Assembly (NCBI GenBank): GCA_019421345.1
Contig: JAHZFL010000006.1
Location: forward strand, 67,046 to 131,045
DNA from: Roseburia sp.
Lineage (GTDB): Bacteria; Bacillota; Clostridia; Lachnospirales; Lachnospiraceae
Direction: 5' to 3'
DNA: 64,000 bases
The translations under genes and the position numbers were made by a program. The notes beneath the pieces were generated by a model. The model saw only the letters and a program-made list of their open reading frames with translations, was not told the origin of the DNA and did not search any database. The first letter of the stretch is position 1; each line of letters opens with the position of its first letter. Of the stretch, positions 42,755-50,734 are shown piece after piece.

Positions 42755-43909
42755 TTAAATAAGCGAGAATAAAAATGTATTGTCTGTCATATCCAAATCA
42801 GAAAATATCTCATATAGGCGATTTGGGTTTAGAGAATTGTGCTCTAAAAAGCGGGAAATTCCCGTGAAAATCGGTATTAGGTCATCGAGATTAAGCCGCT
42901 CATTTTTTTTGTGGTAGATGCCAAAAGCAAAAATCCGGTGGAGACAGAACAGGTAAATAAAGTTTGCAATAATTTTATTGAGATTACATTCTTTCTCATA
43001 GGCATTCATATAGTAGCGTGTGAGATAGTAAACGGCATATTGTTCGTAATAAATCTCATATGGATCAGTCGAGACATCATCTAAGAAGTCTTCTGCCAGT
43101 GGCTGTGAGAGCAAGGAATTGCAAAACGCCATTGTCTTTGGTAAGTGCTCAATGTAGGAACGAACATAGTTTGATACAGACAACGAACCTATATTTTTAT
43201 AAAAGTGAAGTACAAAGGTAAATAGGGAGACGAGATTCGTCTGGCTTTCCGAAACCTCTTGGGAGAGAATAGAAAGCTGTGCTGGATCGGAAAAGGCATC
43301 CAGTAAAATCCGACATTCTTCATCATTTTCTGCATCAAGCGCCTGCTGAAGCATATCGTTAAAAGAGACAAGAAGCCGCAGTCTTGTAAAAATAGAAAAA
43401 TCACGGTTCTGCATGATGCGGACGCTTGTGATCATTCCGCCGATCAACGTGTTAAATACAGACCAATTTTGATTTGGTGCGGGAATTATGGTGTTTTCAG
43501 CTTCTGCAAAGTCAAAAATGATGGAATCCTGATGAGAGAGAATTATGCGGGCAACTTCAGGGCAGGATAAAGTAAGACCATTAAAGAGAATATCTCCATG
43601 ATACCATGATATTCTGGGATATACTTTACATGTGTCGCACATTTTATCTGGACCGAGATGTCGATAAACTTCGCAGAGTTTGTCTTCGTTTAAAAGAGGG
43701 CATTGTCCGTCTTTTAAACGGATATAAAATTTCCCATCAGTTTCCGTGATGCTTTCCTTTAGACGTTCACCAAATGCTCCCTCTGTATTGCGGTAAGTTT
43801 CAGCAGAATCGTCATCAACTTCAATATCCCAGCCTCGGCAACAGGTATCCGGACAGTCAGAGCCGATACATTCAAAGGTGTCAAAAAAATCAAAATTTAA
43901 TTGCTTCAT
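42755..43909 (-). CDS. Flagellin lysine-N-methylase FliB, copy 2
   Basis: Paralogue of the next gene, 384 aa. The N-terminus FDTFECIGSDCPDTCCRGW and the groups CPLLNEDKLCEVY and CDTCKVYPRISW match the same cysteine pattern. ATG 43909 on the minus strand follows GAAAGGA; a longer frame to 43972 overlaps the promoter and is not used. Both genes share nearly identical upstream sequence (CTTACGAAAGG), evidence of tandem duplication. They are antisense to the pse genes, interrupting what would otherwise be one operon. Confidence 0.88.
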   Translation of the reverse strand: MKQLNFDFFDTFECIGSDCPDTCCRGWDIEVDDDSAETYRNTEGAFGERLKESITETDGKFYIRLKDGQCPLLNEDKLCEVYRHLGPDKMCDTCKVYPRISWYHGDILFNGLTLSCPEVARIILSHQDSIIFDFAEAENTIIPAPNQNWSVFNTLIGGMITSVRIMQNRDFSIFTRLRLLVSFNDMLQQALDAENDEECRILLDAFSDPAQLSILSQEVSESQTNLVSLFTFVLHFYKNIGSLSVSNYVRSYIEHLPKTMAFCNSLLSQPLAEDFLDDVSTDPYEIYYEQYAVYYLTRYYMNAYEKECNLNKIIANFIYLFCLHRIFAFGIYHKKNERLNLDDLIPIFTGISRFLEHNSLNPNRLYEIFSDLDMTDNTFLFSLI

Positions 43910-43943
43910 AGCATTCTTTTCCTTTCGTAAGTAGCATTCCATA

Positions 43944-43972
43944 ATTATAGCAAAAAAGAAGATGCTGGGCAA
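43944..43972 (-). promoter_or_regulatory. Promoter of the fliB pair
   Basis: On the minus strand TTGCCC, 17 bases, TATAAT (the last as ATTATA at 43944-43949). A vegetative-type promoter rather than sigma-28, so methylation may be expressed apart from the late flagellar genes. Confidence 0.7.
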
Positions 43973-44017
43973 CAGCTTTTGGGAAAAAGTATGTGATAAC
44001 GAAAAATATTTCGGTGC

Positions 44018-44036
44018 ATCACAGATAATCTGTGAT
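44018..44036. promoter_or_regulatory. Palindrome in the fliB/pseC divergent gap
   Basis: ATCACAGA-TAA-TCTGTGAT, a perfect 8-bp inverted repeat. The divergent gap (43910-44074) must contain promoters for both sides, so this is a candidate operator; no regulator is identified. Confidence 0.45.
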
Positions 44037-44074
44037 AGAATAGAAAGAACAAAAAAATAAAGGAGTGGAAACCA

Positions 44075-45199
44075 ATGATACCATACGGAAGACAGAGCAT
44101 TGATGAGGAAGATATTCAGGCAGTTGTTGATGTATTAAGATCAGATTATTTGACAACTGGACCAAACATTGCGGAGTTTGAGCAGACGGTGGCAGATTAT
44201 GTGGGGGCAAAGTATGCGGTTGCGATTGCAAACGGAACAGCGGCGCTCCATGCAGCATGTGCGGCTGCGGGTATTGGAGTGGGAGACGAGGTTATTACCA
44301 CGCCGCTTACATTCGCTGCTTCGGCAAATTGTGTGTTATATTGCGGAGGAAAACCTGTTTTTGCGGACATAGACAAAAGAACCTACAATATTTCTCCGGA
44401 TGACATCAGACGAAAGATCACACAGAAGACAAAGGCGATCATTCCGGTGCATCTGGCAGGGCAGCCGTGTGATCTGGATGAGATTCATAAGATTGCAGAG
44501 GAATATCATCTGACGGTGATTGAAGACGGGGCGCATGCACTGGGGGCTGTTTATCGGGGCGCAAAAATTGGTGCATTGTCGGATATGACCACATTTAGTT
44601 TTCATCCGGTGAAGCCGATTACAACGGGAGAGGGCGGTATGATCGTGACAAATGATCAGACGTTTTATGAAAAGCTGTGCCTGTTCCGAAGCCATGGCAT
44701 TACCAGAGATGAAAAGCAAATGACACATACAGAGGGAGGATGGTTTTATCAGCAGATCGGATTGGGTTACAATTACCGTATGACAGATATGCAGGCAGCG
44801 CTGGGATGCAGCCAGATGAAAAAGCTCGATGATTTTCTGGCGCGGAGGAGAACATTGGCACAGCGGTACGATGAGGCGTTTGCAGGGTGCAGGAATATCG
44901 TGACGCCGTATCAGATGCCGCAGACAAGCAGTGGCTGGCATCTATATATCATACAGGTTTTAAATAACGACAGGCGGGAAGTATTTGAGAAGCTTCACGA
45001 TGAGGGAATCGGAGTAAATGTACATTATATTCCGGTCTATCATCATCCCTATTACAGGGAGCACGGTTATCAGGACATCTGCTGCGAAAATGCGGAGGAG
45101 GTATATGCGCATATGCTCAGCCTGCCGTTGTATCCGGGTCTGACAGAGGAGCAGCAGGATGAGGTCATAGAAAAGGTAAAGAGGTGTACAGGTGAATAA
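44075..45199 (+). CDS. pseC: Pseudaminic acid pathway aminotransferase PseC
   Basis: PLP-dependent aminotransferase (DegT/DnrJ/EryC1 family), 374 aa, converting the PseB product to the 4-amino sugar. TTFSFHPVKPITTGEGG gives the PLP lysine K180. It begins MIPYGRQSIDEEDIQAVVDVLRSDYLTTGP, which is characteristic. It completes the six-gene pathway although it is separated from pseB-G by the antisense fliB pair. AAAGGAGTGG precedes the ATG. It overlaps the following Maf gene by eight bases. Confidence 0.95.
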   Translation: MIPYGRQSIDEEDIQAVVDVLRSDYLTTGPNIAEFEQTVADYVGAKYAVAIANGTAALHAACAAAGIGVGDEVITTPLTFAASANCVLYCGGKPVFADIDKRTYNISPDDIRRKITQKTKAIIPVHLAGQPCDLDEIHKIAEEYHLTVIEDGAHALGAVYRGAKIGALSDMTTFSFHPVKPITTGEGGMIVTNDQTFYEKLCLFRSHGITRDEKQMTHTEGGWFYQQIGLGYNYRMTDMQAALGCSQMKKLDDFLARRRTLAQRYDEAFAGCRNIVTPYQMPQTSSGWHLYIIQVLNNDRREVFEKLHDEGIGVNVHYIPVYHHPYYREHGYQDICCENAEEVYAHMLSLPLYPGLTEEQQDEVIEKVKRCTGE

Positions 45200-46847
45200 A
45201 TCAGTGATGATGCAAAACGCAGAGTGTCTGACGCAGATCCCCGAAATTATTCGGGAACTCCGTTCTCAGTCATATTTTCGGGCAAATTGTATGCTTGTTG
45301 TTTTGATTAACAATTTACACGGAATTTCGGGCGAAATTCTGGATACAGACGATGCGCGCATAGACCATGCCGAGTGGATGGCGATGTTGACAGCGATCAT
45401 GGAAGCGGAGAAAAATAAAGATGGTATTTTGATTGCAGATATTTTAGAAGGAGATTTGTTGCCGTATCTGCAGAAGCTCCAGATTTTGTGGCAACAGGAA
45501 AAGGAGATACAGCCCCCGAATTACTTGGAAGCAAATAGCAATAGCATACGGAAGACAAATGAGGCTTTGTATCAAAGTATAAGCAGAGAAAAAGCGATGC
45601 AGGTGAATGGAACAGAGCCGATCTATGAATCGTTTTTGGCTATCAGCGGTCTGCCGGCTGCGTCGGCAAGTGTTGGGGGAGAGAGATTTTGTCTGTGCAG
45701 TACAGTCAATCCCGAGTGGGAAGGAAAGCTGCTTGCAGAAAGTATTCCTGTAAGTGCGAAAAAGGAATACTGGGTGTTTGGAGTTGGGATGGGGTATCAT
45801 GTGGATGCTCTGTTGAAATCAGATCATGCGAATAAGGTTACGCTTCTTTTGCATGAAACAGAAACGTTATCTATGGCGTTGTGTCAATTTGACTGGCAAG
45901 AGGCGATAGAATCCGGGCGTTTATCTTTTCTTTATGATTCCGGTGAACGAAGCTTGCTTGAAAACCTGAAAAAGAAAAACGAGGATGCGGTATTTTTTAT
46001 CCATTACCCGGCTTTGCGCTGTGTGATGGACGGGAAAGTGCGGGAGCTTCTGGAGGATTATTTTGTTGCAAGCAGCAGTATGTTGGAACAAAAGGCGCTG
46101 CTTGATAAAAATTTTGATGCGATACAAAAGCATGGTTTGCCGGAATGTGGGGAGTTAAAGGAACAATTTGCCGGGGCTCACGTTGTGATCGCAGGCGGTG
46201 GTCCCTCTGTGGATGGGCAAATGGAAGCGATCAGGGCATACAGGGAGAAGTTGGTTCTTTTGACCGTAGGGACTGTGGCAAGAAAGTTATTGGAAAATGG
46301 AATTGTGCCGGATGCAATTATGATCACAGACCCGCTGGAAAGTATTGTATCTCAGATAAAGGGGCTGGAGACCGAAAAGATACCGCTGATCATTTTATCT
46401 ACTGCGCCGGAGAAGCTTCTGGCAGAATATAAAGGCAGCGTATATGTCGCTTATCAAGGGGGCTATGAACCGGCTTGTGAATTTGCGAAAAACAATGGAT
46501 ATACGGTTTTTCAGACCGGCGGCAGCGTCGTTACCTTAGCGATTGATCTGGCAATTCGGTTTGGCGCAGCCGATATCACGCTGGTCGGCGCAGATATGGC
46601 ATATACGGGCGGCAGATCTCATGCAGGAGGGCTTGGGCGCAAGATTGCAGAGGGCATGGAGCTTCGTAAGGTCTTAAGCGTGACGGGAGAGTATATAGAA
46701 ACGAGCAGAAACCTTGACATTTACAGAAAGTGGATAGAACACAGGATAGAAGATGTGAGAGGGCTGGTTGTTTATAACACCGCAAGAGGTGCAAGAATCA
46801 AAGGAACGATAGAAAAGACGCTGTGTGAGATAGCAAAGACATGGTAA
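45192..46847 (+). CDS. Motility-associated Maf-type glycosyltransferase (DUF115), copy 2
   Basis: Second Maf-family protein, 551 aa. The central motif VVIAGGGPSVDGQMEAIRAY, then TGGSVVTLAIDLAIRFGAADITLVGADMAYTGG, parallels the first copy at 35245; the N- and C-terminal regions differ. The GTG start at 45192 overlaps pseC, so it is translationally coupled to sugar synthesis. Two Maf enzymes could decorate different sites or use different sugars (pseudaminic acid or a derivative). This cannot be told from sequence. Confidence 0.86.
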   Translation: MNKSVMMQNAECLTQIPEIIRELRSQSYFRANCMLVVLINNLHGISGEILDTDDARIDHAEWMAMLTAIMEAEKNKDGILIADILEGDLLPYLQKLQILWQQEKEIQPPNYLEANSNSIRKTNEALYQSISREKAMQVNGTEPIYESFLAISGLPAASASVGGERFCLCSTVNPEWEGKLLAESIPVSAKKEYWVFGVGMGYHVDALLKSDHANKVTLLLHETETLSMALCQFDWQEAIESGRLSFLYDSGERSLLENLKKKNEDAVFFIHYPALRCVMDGKVRELLEDYFVASSSMLEQKALLDKNFDAIQKHGLPECGELKEQFAGAHVVIAGGGPSVDGQMEAIRAYREKLVLLTVGTVARKLLENGIVPDAIMITDPLESIVSQIKGLETEKIPLIILSTAPEKLLAEYKGSVYVAYQGGYEPACEFAKNNGYTVFQTGGSVVTLAIDLAIRFGAADITLVGADMAYTGGRSHAGGLGRKIAEGMELRKVLSVTGEYIETSRNLDIYRKWIEHRIEDVRGLVVYNTARGARIKGTIEKTLCEIAKTW

Positions 46848-46955
46848 ACGCAGACAAGAAGACGTGTATCTGCCAATAAAATATTTTAAATTTTAAAGTT
46901 TTCCTCGTCCCAATGTCGAATTTTGTTGATAAATTTGCGTTTGTAGTGAAAAAAG

Positions 46956-46984
46956 TTGAATTTGCCGGTCCTTCATGATAAAAT
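46956..46984 (+). promoter_or_regulatory. Promoter of the BlaI-like gene
   Basis: TTGAAT (46956-46961), 17 bases, TAAAAT (46979-46984). The gap 46848-46955 before it is AT-rich with no other feature recognised. Confidence 0.6.
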
Positions 46985-47079
46985 AGGACAAAAGAAAAAA
47001 CTTCCGGTATTTGGGAATTACCTTGGAGGTTTATTGGGGCAAGTATAGTATCACATATTATGAAAGGGACGAAAGACAA

Positions 47080-47343
47080 GTGAAGGATGAGGTATTTTTA
47101 GACAATCTTCCGCGTACTGCAAATCAGATTTTAAATGTTTTATGGAGCAGGAACAGGGCGATGGCAGTAGGAGAACTGGTGGAACAGGTCAATGCGGAAT
47201 ACAAGATCAACTTGGAGCGGAGAGAGCTTCAAAAGTTCATAAAATTACTTGTGAGTGCGGATTATATAGAAGCAAAGAGGCACGGGCTGCATATTTACTA
47301 TCAGACGTTGGGGTTAGAGTATGTGGCAGAATGTCTTCAGTAA
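47080..47343 (+). CDS. BlaI/MecI-like winged-helix regulator
   Basis: Small DNA-binding protein of 87 aa. LPRTANQILNVLWSRNRAMAVGELVEQVN resembles the winged-helix core of BlaI/MecI/CopY repressors, and LVSADYIEAKRHGLHIYYQTL the wing. The C-terminal dimerisation part is shorter than in BlaI. No BlaR1-type sensor protease or copper ATPase gene is next to it, so its signal and targets are unknown. GTG 47080 is preceded by AAAGGGA ten bases upstream; the frame is open to a TTG at 47011, so a longer protein is possible. Confidence 0.65.
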   Translation: MKDEVFLDNLPRTANQILNVLWSRNRAMAVGELVEQVNAEYKINLERRELQKFIKLLVSADYIEAKRHGLHIYYQTLGLEYVAECLQ

Positions 47344-47359
47344 GCTAATAGGGGAATTG

Positions 47360-47398
47360 CGGATGCATGGCAGAGTTTTGCTGTTTGCATCCGTTTTT
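47360..47398 (+). terminator. Terminator, left member of a duplicated pair
   Basis: CGGATGCA/TGCATCCG outer stem, GGCAG/CTGTT inner stem with G-U pairs, then TTTTT. It matches the terminator at 48191-48229 at 35 of 39 positions, including an uninterrupted 16-base core (TGGCAGAGTTTTGCTG). Confidence 0.88.
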
Positions 47399-47499
47399 AC
47401 TATATTGTAGAAAATGGAGACTGATGCGAAAAGCCGGGGGCAGAGACTTGCATCTACGAATGAAATGCCGTAAACTGATAGGGAATACGGAGGAATACA

Positions 47500-47772
47500 A
47501 TGACAGTAGATGAGATCATTGAGCAGGTGACTGCCATTTGCAAAAGAAATCATGTGGAACATTTGGCGCTCTTTGGCTCTTATGCAAAGGGAACGGCGAC
47601 AGAGTACAGCGATATAGATTTTATCGTATACGGTTCGGTCGATATGGAGCGGCTGAAGGAGCAGGTGGACGAGATTATGACTCTGAAAAAGATAGATTTA
47701 TTTGAATATGATTTATGTCAAAGCAGCTATCTAAAGGAGGATATGGAGCGGTATGGAAGGAAAATCTATTAA
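47500..47772 (+). CDS. MNT-type minimal nucleotidyltransferase
   Basis: Small protein of 90 aa, the nucleotidyltransferase half of a MNT/HEPN module. The catalytic motif is GSYAKGTATEYSDID (GS-x10-D-x-D), residues about 26-40, with a downstream acidic residue in KIDLFEYD. In studied pairs such as MntA-HepT, MNT adds AMP to the HEPN partner and neutralises it. The ATG has GGAGGAAT at a good distance. It overlaps the HEPN gene by 20 bases, which assures coupled synthesis. Confidence 0.88.
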   Translation: MTVDEIIEQVTAICKRNHVEHLALFGSYAKGTATEYSDIDFIVYGSVDMERLKEQVDEIMTLKKIDLFEYDLCQSSYLKEDMERYGRKIY

Positions 47773-48157
47773 CAGATACCGAAGCTTTTGCAAAAGCTTG
47801 GAAAATTTGGGAGAGGCAAGAGAAAGAAGCCCGCAGGATAAATTTGTATTGAGTGGAACGGCGCAGATGTTCAATTTATCCTTTGATTTATCGTGGAAAG
47901 TGATGAAGGATATTATCAGAGAATTTCATGGTGTGCCGGAATATCCAACCGGTTCGCCGAGAGAAACGCTTAGAATTGCTCACAGTGTCGGATTGATTGA
48001 GGATGATTTGTGGGTGGAGATGCTTAGAGTAAGAAATAACTTAGCGCATGATTATGATGGGGAGCTCGCACTCAAATATTTTCAGGACATCCTGCAGAAA
48101 TATGAGGGGCTGATGAGGTGTTTTTGTGAGCGGGCATCCGAATATTACGAATGTTAA
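47753..48157 (+). CDS. HEPN domain protein (HI0074-like), MNT partner
   Basis: Helical protein of 134 aa, the candidate RNase toxin or substrate-binding half of the module. RVRNNLAHDYD contains the R-x4-H HEPN motif with the following Asp/Tyr. QMFNLSFDLSWKVMKDIIREFHGV is typical of the HI0074 substrate-binding subfamily. It starts within the MNT gene and ends 34 bases before the right-hand duplicate terminator. Toxin-antitoxin action is known for some relatives; others may only bind nucleotides. Confidence 0.85.
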   Translation: MEGKSINRYRSFCKSLENLGEARERSPQDKFVLSGTAQMFNLSFDLSWKVMKDIIREFHGVPEYPTGSPRETLRIAHSVGLIEDDLWVEMLRVRNNLAHDYDGELALKYFQDILQKYEGLMRCFCERASEYYEC

Positions 48158-48190
48158 ATGTGTTGTGTGGAGGATAAATAAGAGGGAGCA

Positions 48191-48229
48191 CGGATGCGTG
48201 GCAGAGTTTTGCTGCCGGCATCCGTTTTT
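48191..48229 (+). terminator. Terminator, right member of a duplicated pair
   Basis: CGGATGC/GCATCCG outer stem, GGCAG/CTGCC inner stem, T run. It is nearly identical to 47360-47398 in the same orientation, with the MNT/HEPN pair between them. Confidence 0.9.
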
Positions 48230-48245
48230 TTGGCAAAGCTTTTGC

Positions 48246-48274
48246 TTAAAAAACACGAGAATTCGTGCTATAAT
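48246..48274 (+). promoter_or_regulatory. Promoter of the CgeB-like pair with palindrome
   Basis: TTAAAA (48246-48251), 17 bases, TATAAT (48269-48274). CACGA-GAAT-TCGTG (48254-48267) fills the spacer, where a bound repressor would block polymerase. Confidence 0.65.
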
Positions 48275-48321
48275 AAGTAGAATGCCGTGTTTTGAGATGT
48301 GAAGGAGAGAAAAGAACAAGC

Positions 48322-49557
48322 ATGAAAAAAACGATTATTTATTTTGTTGGTGTTTATGATACGCTTGATTTATTTACGCAGGAATTAAAAAATGCATTTG
48401 AGGAAATGGGTTATGACTCATTTGTGTATGATGCGGTGCGGGAGGCGGAGAGTAAGGATGCGTTGATCGGACGGTTGGATGACGCAGCTCGTGCAAAGAA
48501 AGCGGGAGAGCCGGAACAGGAAACGTTTGCATGTGTGACATTTAATAACCTCGGATATAATTTGAGCCTTTCGGACAGAGGTAATCTCTGGGAGGTCTAT
48601 GATATTCCATACATAAACATTTTGATGGATCATCCGTTTCATTACGAAAAGCCGTTGCGCCTTGCACCGAAAACCGCAGCGGTACTCTGCACGGATCGCA
48701 GGCATGTGGCGTATCTCCGGCGTTATTTTAAAAATATTCTGCGGACAGACTTTTTGCCCCATGCGGGCGTGGGGCTTGGCGGCAGACGCAAGCCTCTTTC
48801 CGACCGCAGTATTGATGTTCTTTATGCCGGTGCGCTTCCGATCTACACAGTTGCCAAAATGATCCCGGACCTTAGCTCCATTCCGGAGGTGGATGGACAG
48901 GAGCTGGCGCAGGCGGTTCTTGCGGAGCTTGTACGTCATCCAAACCGCACGACGGAGGAGGTGATCGAGGAATATGTCAGGGACAAATGCGGCGAGCTGC
49001 CGGATGTCCGTATGCAGGAGCTGATCGTGCAGATGCGTTTTCTGGATTCCTACGCGACCTCTTTTTTTCGGGAACAGGCGGTGCGTATTTTAGTGGAAAG
49101 CGGCATTCGCGTGACGGCATACGGCACGGGCTGGGATCAATGTGAGTGGAGCGGCAATCCCTATTTGGATTATCGCGGAAAGGTACTGGCACCGGACATT
49201 CTTCCTCTGATGAATGATTCCAAAATTGTGCTGAATACGATGACATGGTTTAAGGCGGGAGCACATGATAGGATATTTAACGGAATGCTTGCGGGGGCGG
49301 TGGTTGTCACTGATGATTCGGAATACCTGCGTCAGGAGTTTCGCGACGGGCGGGAGCTGGTGATGTTCTCCTTAAACGATATGCAGGAATTGCCAAAGCG
49401 CGTGTTTGAGATTTTCGGAGACTTAAATAAGGCGCAGGAGCTGGCAGATCGCGGTTTTTTGGCGGCAAAGGAGCTTCACACTTGGAAAAGCAGGGCAAAA
49501 TATATAAGGGAGAAGAATTTTTATGCGGATATTAATGTATCGGTGGAAAGCGTATAA
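48322..49557 (+). CDS. CgeB-like glycosyltransferase, first of pair
   Basis: Cytoplasmic GT-B-like protein of 411 aa. The C-terminal half carries the Glyco_trans_1-type pattern: YRGKVLAPDILPLMNDSKIVLNTM, then HDRIFNGMLAGAVVVTDDSEYLRQEF, seen in CgeB/YkvP spore-coat glycosyltransferases. The N-terminus begins MKKTIIYFVGVYDTL. ATG 48322 has AAGGAGAG 14 bases upstream, a long spacing, but the N-terminal beta strand fits. It overlaps the next gene by 35 bases. Its acceptor is unknown; the nearby flagellar genes make flagellin or another surface protein possible. Confidence 0.78.
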   Translation: MKKTIIYFVGVYDTLDLFTQELKNAFEEMGYDSFVYDAVREAESKDALIGRLDDAARAKKAGEPEQETFACVTFNNLGYNLSLSDRGNLWEVYDIPYINILMDHPFHYEKPLRLAPKTAAVLCTDRRHVAYLRRYFKNILRTDFLPHAGVGLGGRRKPLSDRSIDVLYAGALPIYTVAKMIPDLSSIPEVDGQELAQAVLAELVRHPNRTTEEVIEEYVRDKCGELPDVRMQELIVQMRFLDSYATSFFREQAVRILVESGIRVTAYGTGWDQCEWSGNPYLDYRGKVLAPDILPLMNDSKIVLNTMTWFKAGAHDRIFNGMLAGAVVVTDDSEYLRQEFRDGRELVMFSLNDMQELPKRVFEIFGDLNKAQELADRGFLAAKELHTWKSRAKYIREKNFYADINVSVESV

Positions 49558-50704
49558 TTACAGAGATATTGAGCAGACCTTTTTGCTGCTCGGTCATACG
49601 GTGGATAACATCGAGCAGGAGCTTGGAAGCTATGATGTGAGTCCGGAATTTGAGCAGGTGATCGAGCGTAAGATCAAGGAAAATCAATACGATATGGTGT
49701 TTACGGTCAATTATTTTCCCTTGATTTCCAATGTCTGTCAGCGTGCCGGGATCAAATATGTGTCATGGACCTGTGATAATCCGCTGATCAGCATGTATCA
49801 TACATCGGTATTTCACAGTTGCAATTATATTTTTACCTTTGATAAGACGAACTATTTGGAGTTTCGGGGGATGGGCGTTAAGCATATCTGGTATCTGCCG
49901 CTGGCGGTCGATGTTGACAGGCTTGACGACATTATGGAGCGGTCGGATGACATCATGAAATACCGGGGAGACGTAGCGTTTGTAGGAAGCCTCTACGAGC
50001 GGAACTCCTATGATAAGCTGAAAAACCGTCTGTCGGAATATCTGCGCGGATATTTTGATGCCGTGATGGAGGCGCAGCTCAATATCAGCGGTGCAAATAT
50101 TGTAGAGCCGATGCTGACGGCAGATATTTTAAGTCAGCTTCAGGAATATTTTACGCTGGAAAAATCAGAGGATTCTTTCTCCGATCTGGGGCTTATTTTC
50201 CAGACGACCGTGCTTGGCTTTAAAATTGCGGAAATTGAGCGCCGCAGGGCATTGATCGAGCTGTCGAAATATTATCGGATCAACGTTTACAGCAACAGTG
50301 ACGTCAGCGACCTGATGCGTATCCGTTATTGCGGCTCTGTCGATTATTGGAGCGAGATGCCAAAGGTATTCCGGGCTTCAAAGATTAATTTGAACTTTAC
50401 GATTCCAAACATCAAGAGCGGTATCCCGCTGCGTGTTTGGGATGTGCTTGGTTCCGGCGGCTTTTTGCTGACAAACTATCAGGCGGAGCTGCCGTACTTT
50501 TTTGAGGAAGGAAAAGATCTGGTGTGCTTCGACGGGATAGAGGATCTCTGTGAAAAAGTGGGGTATTATCTTAAGCACGAGGAGGAGCGCTGCGCGATTG
50601 CCGAGAGCGGCTATCAAAAGGTGAAAGAAACGCATCTTTATATAGAAAGAATCCGTACCATGCTCGTGCAGGTAGAAGAAGCAGAAAAAGAGGATGTATC
50701 TTAA
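49523..50704 (+). CDS. CgeB/DUF3880-like glycosyltransferase, second of pair
   Basis: GT-B-like protein of 393 aa. The N-terminal DUF3880-like part has FTVNYFPLISNVCQRAGIKYVSWTCDNPL. The C-terminal part has NLNFTIPNIKSGIPLRVWDVLGSGGFLLTNYQAELPYFFE, typical of CgeB-type enzymes. It starts within the first glycosyltransferase gene (35-base overlap), so the two are coupled and probably act together. Its stop lies inside a perfect 17-bp terminator shared with the convergent FliD-like gene. Confidence 0.82.
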   Translation: MRILMYRWKAYNYRDIEQTFLLLGHTVDNIEQELGSYDVSPEFEQVIERKIKENQYDMVFTVNYFPLISNVCQRAGIKYVSWTCDNPLISMYHTSVFHSCNYIFTFDKTNYLEFRGMGVKHIWYLPLAVDVDRLDDIMERSDDIMKYRGDVAFVGSLYERNSYDKLKNRLSEYLRGYFDAVMEAQLNISGANIVEPMLTADILSQLQEYFTLEKSEDSFSDLGLIFQTTVLGFKIAEIERRRALIELSKYYRINVYSNSDVSDLMRIRYCGSVDYWSEMPKVFRASKINLNFTIPNIKSGIPLRVWDVLGSGGFLLTNYQAELPYFFEEGKDLVCFDGIEDLCEKVGYYLKHEEERCAIAESGYQKVKETHLYIERIRTMLVQVEEAEKEDVS

Positions 50705-50734
50705 AGCGGCTAGCTTTAAGATACATCCTCTTTT
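50690..50734. terminator. Bidirectional terminator between convergent genes
   Basis: A 17-bp perfect inverted repeat (50690-50706 with 50714-50730), loop CGGCTAG, T run on the plus side and A-rich on the other. It covers the stop codon of the glycosyltransferase and abuts the stop of the FliD-like gene. Confidence 0.9.
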
